From NCBI RefSeq assembly GCF_034009455.1, contig NZ_CP125380.1, positions 4,229,501 to 4,293,500 of the forward strand: a stretch of DNA of 64,000 nt, given 5' to 3'. A model generated the notes under the pieces. The model made no database searches. It saw nothing but the letters and a program-made list of their open reading frames with translations, and had not been told where the DNA came from. The DNA is from Pseudomonas sp. P5_109. Its GTDB lineage: Bacteria > Pseudomonadota > Gammaproteobacteria > Pseudomonadales > Pseudomonadaceae. This document shows, one piece after another, positions 20,649-29,982 of this stretch. A program made the position numbers and the translations under genes. How positions within the stretch are numbered: position 1 is the first letter of the stretch; the number at the start of each line of letters is the position of its first letter.

Positions 20649-21320
20649 ATGAACATCCTCGTAGTCGAAGACGAACCCAAGGCCGGCAATTACCTGCTCA
20701 ACGGCCTGCAGGAACTCGGATACACCGTGAGCCTGGCGCGCGATGGCGTCGATGGCTTGCACCTGGCCCTGGAGCACGATTTCGATGTGATCGTGCTGGA
20801 CGTGATGATGCCGAAGATGGATGGCTGGGAAGTCCTGCGCCGCCTGCGCAAGGAAGCCGACACGCCAGTGCTGTTCCTCACCGCCCGGGATGACATCGCC
20901 GACCGCATCAAAGGCCTCGAACTGGGCGCCGACGATTACCTGATCAAGCCGTTTTCCTTCGCCGAACTGGTGGCACGCCTGCGCACCCTGACCCGCCGTG
21001 GCCCTACCCGGGAAGAAGAACACCTGCACGTCGACGACCTGCAGATCGACGTGCTCAAGCGCCGCGTCAGCCGCGCCGGCAACCGCATCACCCTGACCAA
21101 CAAGGAATTCGCCCTGTTGCACCTGTTCGCCACCCATCAGGGCGAGGTGCTGTCACGCTCGATGATCGCCTCGCGGGTCTGGGACATGAATTTCGACAGC
21201 GACACCAATGTCGTCGATGTCGCGGTGCGCCGCCTGCGCCTGAAAATCGATGATCCGTTCCCGCTCAAGCTGATCCACAGCGTACGCGGCATCGGCTACC
21301 GCTTCGACACTCAACCCTGA
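20649..21320 (+). CDS. OmpR-family response regulator, heavy-metal type (CopR/CusR-like)
   Basis: A 223-residue regulator. The receiver domain has acidic pocket residues 7-9 (EDE), phosphorylation site Asp51 and Lys100 in 'YLIKPF'. The C-terminal winged helix ('[19 protein letters not shown]' to 'RGIGYRF') binds DNA. The closest relatives are the Cop/Cus/Irl/Czc regulators for copper, silver or zinc. It lies 8 bases before the sensor kinase gene, so they are co-translated partners. The nearby DUF2790 gene is a plausible target. No metal efflux genes are in the window. Confidence 0.9.
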   Translation: MNILVVEDEPKAGNYLLNGLQELGYTVSLARDGVDGLHLALEHDFDVIVLDVMMPKMDGWEVLRRLRKEADTPVLFLTARDDIADRIKGLELGADDYLIKPFSFAELVARLRTLTRRGPTREEEHLHVDDLQIDVLKRRVSRAGNRITLTNKEFALLHLFATHQGEVLSRSMIASRVWDMNFDSDTNVVDVAVRRLRLKIDDPFPLKLIHSVRGIGYRFDTQP

Positions 21321-21328
21321 ACGCTCCC

Positions 21329-22759
21329 ATGAATGCCATGACACCGCTGCGATCCGCCTCCCGCCTCAGCCATTCCCTGACCCTGCGTCTGGCGCTGGTG
21401 TTTGCCCTGTTGGCGTTTGTCTCGCTGGCGCTGCTCGGCGTCGCGCTGTACCGCGACCTGGAGCGCGAGTTGATCCATCGCGACGACATTGCCCTGATCA
21501 CCCGCATCGACCAGTTGCGCACTTTCCTCAACGACAGCAACACCCTCGACCTGATCAAGGCCAAGCCGGCGCTGTTCCAGAACATGATGGGCAACCGTGA
21601 GGCCCTGCTGACCATCGGCACCCCTGGCCAGCCACCGTTGCTGGTGGTCAACCCGGGCAACCTGAACATGCCGGTGCTGACCCCGGTGGCGATGGATCAT
21701 CGGCTGACCCTGGACGACGTGCAGCATTTGCCCAACGTCAATGGCGTGCCGTTTTCCGCCCTGGCGGCGACCATCGACTCCGGTGACCTGGGCAGCCTGC
21801 AAGTGGTGACCGGGCGCCTGATGACCGAGCGCACCGCCGTGCTCGCCGAATACCGCTTCAATGTGTACCTGTTCGCCAGCGTCGCGGCGATTCTGCTGGC
21901 GCTGTCCGGTTATCTGCTGGTGCATCGCGGCCTGTTGCCCCTGCGGCGCCTGGCCCGCCACACCCAGAGCATCGACGTCGGCAACCTCAACGAACGCCTC
22001 GACAGCCAGGGCGCGCCGCTGGAGCTGCTGCCGATGATCGACGCCTTCAACGCCATGCTCGACCGCCTGGACAAAGGCTTCATCCAACTGGGCCAGGTAT
22101 CGACCGACATGGCCCACGAACTGCGCACGCCGATCAACAACCTGCTCGGCGAAACCCAGGTGGCCCTGCAGCAGAACCGCAGCACCGACGCCTATCAGCA
22201 GCTATTGGCTTCGAATGTCGAAGAACTCGAACGCCTGGCGCGCATGCTCGACAACATGCTGTTCCTGGCCCGCACCGACCCGCGCAGTGCCTTGCGCCAA
22301 CGTCAGGAGCTGGATGCCGCTGACGAAATGCAACGCATGGCCGACTACTTCGAAGGCCCGGCGACCGACGTTGGCATCTGCATCAATGCCCGGGGCAGCG
22401 GTCTGATCTGGGCCGAGCCGATGTTGCTGCGTCGTGCATTGGCCAACCTGTGCGCCAACGCCATCAAGTACGGCGCCCCGCAGTCCGAGCTGTACATCCA
22501 CGCCCAGCCGACCGCCGACGGCATCCAGGTCCACGTGCGCAACCACGGCCCGACCATCCCGGCCCAGCATCTGCCACGGCTGTTCGAACGTTTCTACCGG
22601 GTCGATGAGTCCCGCGAACGCTCGGCCCAATCCAACGGCCTGGGCCTGTCGATCGTGGCGACGATCATGCAACTGCACAACGGTGCCTGCCATGTCAGCA
22701 GCGTCGACGGCATCACCTGCTTCGAACTGTTTTTCCCGGCGCGGCAACAGCATGAGTAG
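21329..22759 (+). CDS. Heavy-metal sensor histidine kinase (CusS/CopS-like)
   Basis: A 476-residue membrane kinase. It has TM1 near residues 21-41, a periplasmic sensor region to about 175, TM2 near 178-198, a HAMP linker ('HRGLLPLRRLARHTQSIDV'), the phosphoacceptor His263 in 'MAHELRTPINNLLGETQVAL', and an ATP-binding domain with N-box 'LANLCANAIKYG' and 'GLGLSIVATIMQLH'. It would phosphorylate the upstream response regulator. The signal is probably a metal ion by family, but this is not shown by context. An ATG three codons later is an alternative start. Confidence 0.9.
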   Translation: MNAMTPLRSASRLSHSLTLRLALVFALLAFVSLALLGVALYRDLERELIHRDDIALITRIDQLRTFLNDSNTLDLIKAKPALFQNMMGNREALLTIGTPGQPPLLVVNPGNLNMPVLTPVAMDHRLTLDDVQHLPNVNGVPFSALAATIDSGDLGSLQVVTGRLMTERTAVLAEYRFNVYLFASVAAILLALSGYLLVHRGLLPLRRLARHTQSIDVGNLNERLDSQGAPLELLPMIDAFNAMLDRLDKGFIQLGQVSTDMAHELRTPINNLLGETQVALQQNRSTDAYQQLLASNVEELERLARMLDNMLFLARTDPRSALRQRQELDAADEMQRMADYFEGPATDVGICINARGSGLIWAEPMLLRRALANLCANAIKYGAPQSELYIHAQPTADGIQVHVRNHGPTIPAQHLPRLFERFYRVDESRERSAQSNGLGLSIVATIMQLHNGACHVSSVDGITCFELFFPARQQHE

Positions 22760-22760
22760 C

Positions 22761-22783
22761 CCCCGGGCGAAAACCGCCCGGGG
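22761..22783 (+). terminator. Strong hairpin after the sensor kinase
   Basis: CCCCGGGCG and CGCCCGGGG form a perfect 9-bp GC stem around AAAAC, starting two bases after the kinase stop. There is no following T-run, so it may stabilise the mRNA 3' end rather than terminate transcription. Confidence 0.55.
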
Positions 22784-22867
22784 CACTTCCGACAAAACAT
22801 CGCTCTAGGGTGCGTGTCATGGCCTAACCTCATTGGCTATGTGATTAACAATCCGTCGAGCTCGCCG

Positions 22868-25255
22868 ATGCGCAATGTATGGAAGTCAATGATCTGCCTC
22901 GCTTTCGCGCTGCTGGCGGCAAGCCCGGGATGGCTGTTGGCGGCGCCCACGGCCGACACCCTGGCTCCCAATCCCACGACCCCGGTCATCAGCATCGCCG
23001 ACGACGAACTGCTGGGGTTGCAAAACCAACTCAACAGCCTCAAGCAGCAGGTGTCCCAGGCGAGCAACTACACCCAGCTGGAAAGCTCACAGGACCTGGT
23101 GCAGGTACTGATTCAGGACATTGAACGCCTGTCCACATCGCTGCTGCCTGGACAGACGCAGTTGCAGGCACAACTCAACGTGCTGGGACCCGTGCCGCTC
23201 GCCGAGAACGCCCAGATAACGTCTGCCATTACCACCCAGCGAGACACCCTCAGCGAGCAAAAAAGCAAGATCGATGGCCAACTCAAAACCCTGGCCGCGC
23301 TGAAAATAAGTGCCGCCGAGCTGATCACCCAGATTGGCAGTATTCGGCGAAGCCTGATCGAAGCGGAAGTGACCCAGCAAACCAGCAGTATCTTGAACCC
23401 GGGCTTCTGGTCGCCATTGTTCGATCTTCCGTACGATGACCGCCAACGTTTCAATACGCTAATCGGGCAACTCGACGCCACGCACCGGGCCGCCTGGCAA
23501 CCCGGACAACGCGGGATCACCGCCGCCCTGCTCCTGCTCGCCCTGGTCATCTGGACCGTGGGGCGAAAGCTCGCCGGCCGGTTTCTGGCATGGTTGTGCA
23601 TCCATCGAATGCCTGAAGGGCGGTTGCGGCGCAGCTCCCTTGCGCTGGCTTCGGTAGTGGCGACGGTGCTGAGCGCCGGCATCGCCCTGCAACTGCTGCA
23701 CTTTGCCGGGACCCGCCAACTGCCCTACTCGCCGCTGCTGGCCGACCTCGCGCAGTACCTGGAAAAGCTGGCCTATACCTGCGTGCTGATCACCGGATTG
23801 AGCCGCGCACTGTTGTCGACCAAACACCCCTCCTGGCGCCTGCCCGACATTGCCGATGAGGTGGCACTGGCGATGGAGCCTTATCCGCGGTTGCTGGCAA
23901 GCCTGTTGCTGGTACTGGTGACCCTGGTGCAGATGAGCAATGTCACCGGCATGAGCGCCGAAGTGGTGTTGTTCGGCCGGGGCATCGTCGCGTTGGTCGC
24001 GGCGCTGGTGATCGGCGCCCTGCTGTTGCGCGTCAGCAAGACTCGCCGGGAGCTGATAGTCGCCGGCGAAGCCCCCGAAGGCGTGACGACTTCCGCCGGG
24101 CTGATTTATGCGCTTACCGGCGCAGCCGTGGTGGTGTCCCTGCTCGCCCTGGTGACAGGCTACGTGACGATGGCCCGTTTCATCACCTATGAAATGGTCT
24201 GGGTCTTCATCATCTTCTCCGGTTTCTATCTGCTCACCCAGGTTTACCAGGACACCTGCGACTACCTTTTCTCGCCCCGACAAGCTGCCGGCAAGGCGAT
24301 CAAACAGCTGCTGGGCATCGGCAACCCGCGACTGGAGCAGATCTGCACGGTGTTCTCCGGAGCAGGCCGCGCCATCCTCATGCTGATCGGCGTCATCGCC
24401 CTGTTTGTCGGCGGTGTGGGGACGACGCTCGGACAACTGGTCACCGGCACCGTAGCCATCCTCGGCGGTGAAGGGCTGCGCAAGCTGAACATTGTCCCGG
24501 ACAACCTGCTGCGTGCCTTCCTGACGCTGATGATCGGCGTCTACCTGATTCGCACGCTACGCCGTTGGCTGGACAAGGAGTTCCTGCCGAAAACCGAGAT
24601 GGACCCGGGCATGTGCGCCTCGCTGAGCACGCTGTTTGCCAACATCGGCTACGCCTCGGTGGTGCTCCTCACACTGTCGTCGCTTGGGATCAAGTGGACC
24701 AACCTGGCCTGGATCGTCAGCGCCTTGTCGGTGGGTATCGGCTTTGGTCTTCAAGAGATCGTGAAGAACTTCATCTCCGGCCTGATACTGCTGACCGAGC
24801 GCCCGGTGAAGGTCGGCGACCTGATCAGCATCAGTGGCGTGGAAGGCGATATTCGACGGATCAACGTGCGGGCCACGGAAATACAGCTAGCCGACCGCTC
24901 GATCATGATCGTACCCAACTCGCACCTGATTTCGCAGAACCTGCGCAACGTCACCCTCGGCGGCAGCGCCCAGGGCGTGGTGATTCTCGAACTGATGTTC
25001 CCGCTGGATATCGATCCGGAGCTGGTGCAAAACCTGCTGATGGACAGCTACACCGAGCATGAATCCATTCTGGATAAACCGGCGCCGTTCCTGCGCTTCA
25101 GTCAGCTCAAACCGGAAGGCATCACCCTGACAATCACCGGTTATGTCGGCAGCCCACGCACGGTCGGCGCGATCAAGAGCGAGCTGCTCTTCGAGATTCT
25201 CAAACGGCTGGGCGCCGCCGGGATTGAACTGGCGAAACCGCCACCGGCAGCGTGA
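22868..25255 (+). CDS. Large MscS-family mechanosensitive channel with DUF3772 domain
   Basis: A protein of about 795 residues. A signal peptide ends near 'GWLLA-APTAD', followed by a periplasmic coiled-coil-rich DUF3772 region (about residues 50-200, ending 'ILNPGFWSPLFDLPYDD'), around ten membrane helices, and the MscS pore and beta domain ('AWIVSALSVGIGFGLQEIVKNF' then 'LTERPVKVGDLISI'). Such channels open under membrane tension to release solutes on osmotic downshock. The ATG at 22868 is preferred because it begins a signal peptide. An in-frame ATG lies 18 codons earlier. Confidence 0.85.
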   Translation: MRNVWKSMICLAFALLAASPGWLLAAPTADTLAPNPTTPVISIADDELLGLQNQLNSLKQQVSQASNYTQLESSQDLVQVLIQDIERLSTSLLPGQTQLQAQLNVLGPVPLAENAQITSAITTQRDTLSEQKSKIDGQLKTLAALKISAAELITQIGSIRRSLIEAEVTQQTSSILNPGFWSPLFDLPYDDRQRFNTLIGQLDATHRAAWQPGQRGITAALLLLALVIWTVGRKLAGRFLAWLCIHRMPEGRLRRSSLALASVVATVLSAGIALQLLHFAGTRQLPYSPLLADLAQYLEKLAYTCVLITGLSRALLSTKHPSWRLPDIADEVALAMEPYPRLLASLLLVLVTLVQMSNVTGMSAEVVLFGRGIVALVAALVIGALLLRVSKTRRELIVAGEAPEGVTTSAGLIYALTGAAVVVSLLALVTGYVTMARFITYEMVWVFIIFSGFYLLTQVYQDTCDYLFSPRQAAGKAIKQLLGIGNPRLEQICTVFSGAGRAILMLIGVIALFVGGVGTTLGQLVTGTVAILGGEGLRKLNIVPDNLLRAFLTLMIGVYLIRTLRRWLDKEFLPKTEMDPGMCASLSTLFANIGYASVVLLTLSSLGIKWTNLAWIVSALSVGIGFGLQEIVKNFISGLILLTERPVKVGDLISISGVEGDIRRINVRATEIQLADRSIMIVPNSHLISQNLRNVTLGGSAQGVVILELMFPLDIDPELVQNLLMDSYTEHESILDKPAPFLRFSQLKPEGITLTITGYVGSPRTVGAIKSELLFEILKRLGAAGIELAKPPPAA

Positions 25256-25290
25256 TTGAGGGAGCGAGATGCGGCGATCCGACGTAAATC

Positions 25291-26272
25291 AAACGGTAGG
25301 AGCTGGCTTGCCAGCGATGGTCGTTAACGATGACGCATGTGAGCAGGATAAACGCGGCGCTGTAGGAGCTGGCTTGCCAGCGATGATCGTTAACGATAAC
25401 GCGTGTGACCTGGATAAACGCGGCGCACTTGCGTCCATCGCCAGCAAGCCGGCTCCTACAGTTTGGTGTTCACATCATTTCGACCCGGATGCGGTCCCTT
25501 GTAGGAGCTGGCTTGCCGGCGATGGTCGTTAACGATAACGCGTACGAACTGGATAAACGCGGCGCACTCGAGTCCATCGCCAGCAAGCCGGCTCCTACAG
25601 TTTGGCGTTCACATCATTTCGACTCGGACGCGGTCTCTTGTAGGGGCTGGCTTGCCGGCGATGGTCGTTAACGATAACGCGTGTGAACCGGATAAACGCG
25701 GCGCACTCGAGTCCATCGCCAGCAAGCCGGCTCCTACAGTTTGGCGTTCACATCATTTCGACTCGGACGCGGTCTCTTGTAGGGGCTGGCTTGCCGGCGA
25801 TGGTCGTTAACGATAACGCGTGTGAACTGGATAAACGCGGCGCACTCGAGTCCATCGCCAGCAAGCCGGCTCCTACAGTTTGGCGTTCACATCTCGGACG
25901 CGGTCCCTTGTAGGAGCTGGCTTGCCAGCGATGATCGTTAACGATAACGCGCATGAACCGGATAAACGCGGCGCACTCGAGTCCATCACCAGCAAGCCGG
26001 CTCCTACAGTTTGGCGTTCACATCTCGGACGCGGTCCCTTGTAGGAGCTGGCTTGCCAGCGATGGTCGTTAACGATAACGCGCATGAACCGGATAAACGC
26101 GGCGCACTTGAGTCCATCGCCAGCAAGCCGGCTCCTACAGTTTGGCGTTCACATCTCGGACGCGGTCCCTTGTAGGAGCTGGCTTGCCAGCGATGGTCGT
26201 TAACGATGACGCATGTGAGCGGGATAAACGCGGCGCAATTGAGCCCATCGCCAGCAAGCCGGCTCCTACAAG
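25291..26272. repeat. Long REP tandem array, periods 139 and 131 bp
   Basis: REP heads (GTAGGAGCTGGCTTGC or GTAGGGGCTGG...) start at 25296, 25362, 25501, 25640, 25779, 25910, 26041 and 26172. Spacings are 139 for the earlier full units and 131 for the later ones; the difference is loss of eight bases (ATTTCGAC) in the link. Each full unit pairs with GCCAGCAAGCCGGCTCCTAC. No gene is present from 25256 to 26306. Confidence 0.93.
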
Positions 26273-26306
26273 ACCGCATTAACCTGACGTCGCTCCCACA
26301 GGTTTA

Positions 26307-27797
26307 TCAATGCGCGATACACACCGATTTAAGCTCGGTGTAAGCCTCGATCACCGCACGCCCAAACTCACGCCCCATGCCCGATTGCTTGACGCCCCCG
26401 AACGGCATCGCCGGGTCGAGCAGCACGTGGGCGTTGACCCACACCGTACCGGCTTCGATGCGCGGCACCAGGTTCATCGCCTTGCCCAGGTCATTGGTCC
26501 ACAGGCTCGCGGCCAGGCCGTAGCGGTTGTCGTTGGCCAGTTCGATCACGGCGTCTTCGTCGTCGAACGGCATCACGCCCAGCACCGGGCCGAACACTTC
26601 TTCACGGGCCACGGCCATGCTGTGGTCGATGTCCGCCAGAATGGTCGGCTGCACGAAGAAACCGTCGCCTTCGAGCAGCTCACCACCCGTCACTACGCGC
26701 GCACCTTGCTGGCGGGCCAATTCGATGTGCTTGAGCACGCTTTGTTGTTGCTTGCGCGACACCAGCGGGTTGATCGCCGCGTCACAGTTCATGCCGGCGC
26801 CGATCGGCATCGCCGAGACGGCGGCGGCCAGGGCTTCGACGAATTGGTCGTGGATCGAGCGGTGTACGTAGAAGCGCGACGCAGCGGCGCAGACCTGGCC
26901 GTTGTTCAGCAAGCCACCGAGGATCGCGCCTTGCACGGCTTTTTCGATGTCGGCATCGGCGAGCACGATCATCGGGTTCTTGCCGCCCAGTTCCAGGGAG
27001 AAGCGCGTCATGTTTTCCATGCACGCCACACCGACACTCTTGCCCACGGCGGTGGAACCGGTGAACGACACCTTGCTCACCAGAGGGTGCGAAGTCAGCA
27101 CACCGCCGACCGAGGCACCACCACCGGTAACCACGTTGAACACGCCGGCCGGGATGCCCGCTTGCAGCGCCAGCTCAGCCAGGCGCATGGCGGTCAGCGG
27201 GGTTTCCATCGCTGGCTTGATGATCACCGTGCAACCGGTGGCCAGGGCCGGCATCAGCTTCCAGGTCGCGATCAGCAGCGGGAAGTTCCACGGCACGATG
27301 CCGACCACCACACCGACCGGCTCACGCTTGGTGAACGCGGTGAACTTCGCGCCCGGTGGCAGCGGGATCGACACGTCGAAGGTCTGGCCTTCGATCTTGG
27401 TCGCCCAGCCGGACATGTAGCGCATGAATTCCACGGTGGCGTTCAAGTCCAGCGCGCGGGCCATGTTGATCGATTTGCCCTGGCTCAGGGTTTCCAGCTG
27501 GGCCAGCTCTTCGGCGTGTTCTTCGACCAGGCGAGTAAAGTTCAGCAGGATGCGTTCACGGTCGGCCGGGCGCAGGTTCGACCACACGCCGGACTTGAAC
27601 GCCTTGTGCGACGACTGCACGGCGCGCTCTACGATCTCCAGCGGCGCATCCAGGGTTTCGCACAGGGTTTGCCCGGTGGCCGGGTTGACCACGGCGATGC
27701 TGTCGCCCTCGGCAAACACCCACTGGCCGTCAATGAAGCAGCCGTGACGACGCTCGAGGAATGCAGCAACCTGGGGCAGGATTTCAACGTTGCTCAT
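26307..27797 (-). CDS. NAD(P)+-dependent aldehyde dehydrogenase (phenylacetaldehyde dehydrogenase-like)
   Basis: A 496-residue ALDH superfamily enzyme with 'VPWNFPLLIATWKLMPALA' (169-187), the nucleotide-site 'FTGSTAVG' (245-252), general base Glu269 and catalytic Cys303 in 'NNGQVCAAASRF'. This overall pattern resembles FeaB/StyD phenylacetaldehyde dehydrogenases, but substrate cannot be fixed from sequence. AAGGTGATTT precedes the ATG. A class A REPIN separates it from the cytochrome gene on the same strand. Together they suggest oxidation of an alcohol or aldehyde, though no dehydrogenase for the alcohol step is present. Confidence 0.88.
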   Translation of the reverse strand: MSNVEILPQVAAFLERRHGCFIDGQWVFAEGDSIAVVNPATGQTLCETLDAPLEIVERAVQSSHKAFKSGVWSNLRPADRERILLNFTRLVEEHAEELAQLETLSQGKSINMARALDLNATVEFMRYMSGWATKIEGQTFDVSIPLPPGAKFTAFTKREPVGVVVGIVPWNFPLLIATWKLMPALATGCTVIIKPAMETPLTAMRLAELALQAGIPAGVFNVVTGGGASVGGVLTSHPLVSKVSFTGSTAVGKSVGVACMENMTRFSLELGGKNPMIVLADADIEKAVQGAILGGLLNNGQVCAAASRFYVHRSIHDQFVEALAAAVSAMPIGAGMNCDAAINPLVSRKQQQSVLKHIELARQQGARVVTGGELLEGDGFFVQPTILADIDHSMAVAREEVFGPVLGVMPFDDEDAVIELANDNRYGLAASLWTNDLGKAMNLVPRIEAGTVWVNAHVLLDPAMPFGGVKQSGMGREFGRAVIEAYTELKSVCIAH

Positions 27798-27816
27798 AAA
27801 TCACCTTTCATTCAGA

Positions 27817-27900
27817 TGCAGGAGCCGGCTTGCTGGCGATAGCGTCTTGACGGGCAGTGCAGGACTCAAGGCCGTCTCGCTGGCAAGCCAGCTCCTACAG
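27817..27900. repeat. REPIN, class A
   Basis: GCAGGAGCCGGCTTGCTGGC and GCTGGCAAGCCAGCTCCTAC form an inverted pair between the aldehyde dehydrogenase and cytochrome genes. Confidence 0.85.
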
Positions 27901-27933
27901 GGGTGGTTGGTTGTCAGGCGGTAATCCGTCTGA

Positions 27934-28323
27934 TCAGTGTTGTTCTTTGAGCAAGCACGCGACCGCCTGGCGGTCGTCGGCGGACGCCAGGCCCATGTAC
28001 GGCATGTAGGTGCCCGGCACGAAGGCCTGGGGCTGGGTGATCAATTGCGTGATGTTCTCGGCCTGCCAGTCGACGTCTTTGTCGCGCATGGCCTGGGAGT
28101 AGCTGAAACCCGCCAGCGAGCCGGACTTGCGCCCGTACACGCCGAACAGGTTCGGCCCCATCATGCCGGTCGTGCCCTTGGTCACCGCATGGCAGACACT
28201 GCACTCGGTGGCAAACACTTCGGCACCACGACGGGTATCCGTGGCGCACTCGGCGGCAGACACCGCCTGAACCAGGGTGAACGACAGCAAGCCGATGAGG
28301 GGCAAACGCAGCGAAGTGAACAT
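27934..28323 (-). CDS. Small periplasmic class I cytochrome c
   Basis: A protein of about 129 residues with a signal peptide ending 'AVSA-AECATDT', one heme site CSVCH (residues 41-45), 'MMGPNLFGVYGRKSG' and a distal Met in 'YMPYMGLASADDRQAV'. This is the mitochondrial-like cytochrome c fold. It is a soluble electron carrier. The ATG at 28323 is favoured because it begins a proper signal peptide; a GTG eight codons earlier also extends the frame. It is divergent from the outer-membrane protein gene, with two palindromes between them. Confidence 0.85.
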   Translation of the reverse strand: MFTSLRLPLIGLLSFTLVQAVSAAECATDTRRGAEVFATECSVCHAVTKGTTGMMGPNLFGVYGRKSGSLAGFSYSQAMRDKDVDWQAENITQLITQPQAFVPGTYMPYMGLASADDRQAVACLLKEQH

Positions 28324-28432
28324 AGGAAAACGACCTTGAAAATCCACGCGTTCGTCAGCAGACGAACACCAACACTAAAAATGCCGAGGCAACGGTGCTT
28401 CGGCAGGTTGGTAGGGATTGTCGGTGGTCGCC

Positions 28433-28490
28433 GGCACGCAGGTTTTGCCCTGCGTGCCAGTTGTGTTGGCCGGGCTGCCAAACCGGCCAA
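28433..28490. promoter_or_regulatory. Two adjacent perfect inverted repeats in the cytochrome / porin divergent region
   Basis: GGCACGCAG (28433-28441) pairs with CTGCGTGCC (28450-28458), and TTGGCCGG (28466-28473) pairs with CCGGCCAA (28483-28490). Located between two divergent genes, they could be operators or mRNA hairpins. No binding protein is known. Confidence 0.5.
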
Positions 28491-28605
28491 TCTGGCATGC
28501 ACAACCAACTAATTGGCAAACAGGGAAAAGGGCAATCGAAAGCCGCGCCTTAGTATCCGGGCAGACCGCAAACCTGCGCTCAAGAACAAGAACGGATGCC
28601 ACACC

Positions 28606-29928
28606 ATGCTCAAGTCCCCCTTGCTTCGTCTCACGACGCTCGCGCTGATGATCAGTGCCGGCAATGCCGGTGCCTATGAACTCTACGCCGATGACGACAG
28701 CCACCTGAACGCTACCCTCGAAGCCGTGTTCGGCATTTTCCATAGCCAGGAAAACTACGCCCTGTCCGGCCGCCTCAGTGAAGGCAGCTCGTCGTGGCGC
28801 GAGGGCTACATCAAATACGGCTTGAGCTTCGATCAAGGCCTGGGCGGTGTGGGCACCGCGTACGGCGCGGGCAACATGCTCAGCTCCGGCACTTGGGGTG
28901 ACGGCGATGCCGCCGGTTTCAGCGATGGCTCCGAACGCACCACCAAGTTCGAAGATGCCTACCTCGGCTGGCGCTCGGCCGACCTGTTCAGTGCACTGGG
29001 CAAGGACGGCGTCGACCTGTCCTTCGGCCGTCAGAACATCGTGGTCGGTGATGGTTTCCTGATCGACGGCGACGCGCTGAACATGGGCAAAGGCCTGGCC
29101 GACGGCGAGTTCAACCGTGGCGGCGCCTACTACCTGGCGGCGCGCAAAGCCTTCGACGAAACCGCCGTATTGCGTCTGGGCGGCAAGGAAGGCTGGCGCA
29201 GCGACCTGATGTGGCTAAAATCCGACAACCGCGCCCAGGCCAAGACCGAAATGTACGTCGGCACCCTGGAGCACGTGGCCGAGGCCGGCACAGTCGGCCT
29301 GACGGTCATCAAGACCACCGATATCGACGAACAGTACGCCTCGCCGATCCAGCTCGAACGCGACGGCATGAAGACCTACAGCCTGCGTGCGGCGGGCAAC
29401 GCCGGGGTGAAAGACCTATTCCTGTCCGGTGAGTACGCCAAGCAGGACAAACCCAACACCTCCAGCGAAGACGCCTGGTACCTGGAAGCCGGCTGGACCT
29501 TCTCCGACGCGCTCTGGACGCCGAGCGCCAGCTACCGCTACAGCCGTTTTTCGGAAAACTACGACACCCTGTTCTACGGTTTCAGCCGTGGCTATGGCAC
29601 CTGGTTCCAGGGCGAGGTCGCGGGCAACTACGCCGGGCCGTTCAACAGCAACTCGCGCATCCAGAACGTCACGCTGAAAGTCTCGCCGCTGGGAAACCTC
29701 AACGTCGGCGCGATGTACTTCAACTACGACACCATCGACCGCAACCTGGGCAACACCGATGGCCACGAAGTCGACCTGTACGCCGAATGGCACGTCAACG
29801 ACCACCTGACCGTGATGCCACTGGTGGGCATCTACCAGCCGGACAAGAGCGCCGAAAACGGTGGTACCCAACTGGGTAACAACGACAGGAACGTCTACGC
29901 CCAGGTGGTGTTCGCCACCGGTTTCTAA
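28606..29928 (+). CDS. Outer-membrane beta-barrel channel, alginate-export-like
   Basis: A 440-residue secreted protein. The signal peptide ends near 'AGNAGA-YELYADD', and the rest shows alternating amphipathic strands and ends 'VYAQVVFATGF', with the terminal Phe typical of BAM substrates. 'SFGRQNIVVGDGFLIDGD' and 'GMKTYSLRAAGN' resemble alginate-export-domain (AlgE-like) porins of pseudomonads that pass specific organic substrates. The substrate is unknown. The adjacent aldehyde dehydrogenase, cytochrome and chemoreceptor hint at a common catabolic target. The start is the first ATG giving a signal peptide. Confidence 0.72.
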   Translation: MLKSPLLRLTTLALMISAGNAGAYELYADDDSHLNATLEAVFGIFHSQENYALSGRLSEGSSSWREGYIKYGLSFDQGLGGVGTAYGAGNMLSSGTWGDGDAAGFSDGSERTTKFEDAYLGWRSADLFSALGKDGVDLSFGRQNIVVGDGFLIDGDALNMGKGLADGEFNRGGAYYLAARKAFDETAVLRLGGKEGWRSDLMWLKSDNRAQAKTEMYVGTLEHVAEAGTVGLTVIKTTDIDEQYASPIQLERDGMKTYSLRAAGNAGVKDLFLSGEYAKQDKPNTSSEDAWYLEAGWTFSDALWTPSASYRYSRFSENYDTLFYGFSRGYGTWFQGEVAGNYAGPFNSNSRIQNVTLKVSPLGNLNVGAMYFNYDTIDRNLGNTDGHEVDLYAEWHVNDHLTVMPLVGIYQPDKSAENGGTQLGNNDRNVYAQVVFATGF

Positions 29929-29936
29929 TCTCGGCC

Positions 29937-29963
29937 GCGGGCAGTGGCCACGCCATTGCCCGC
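29937..29963 (+). terminator. Intercistronic hairpin between porin and chemoreceptor genes
   Basis: GCGGGCAGTGGC and GCCATTGCCCGC form a 12-base stem with one non-Watson-Crick G-T position and a very short loop, followed by GTGGAAAAAGG. There is no T-run, so partial termination or mRNA processing is more likely than a full stop. Confidence 0.45.
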
Positions 29964-29982
29964 GTGGAAAAAGGTATTTCCA

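Noticed and set aside
25269..26279. Repeated 70-90 codon frames with 'ASKPAPT' text
   Set aside because: They are translation of REP palindromes, also seen next to many other genes here.
28432..28449. Sigma-54 promoter GGCACGCAGGTTTTGC before the porin
   Set aside because: Spacing between GG and GC is twelve bases rather than ten. The GGCACG belongs to an inverted repeat.
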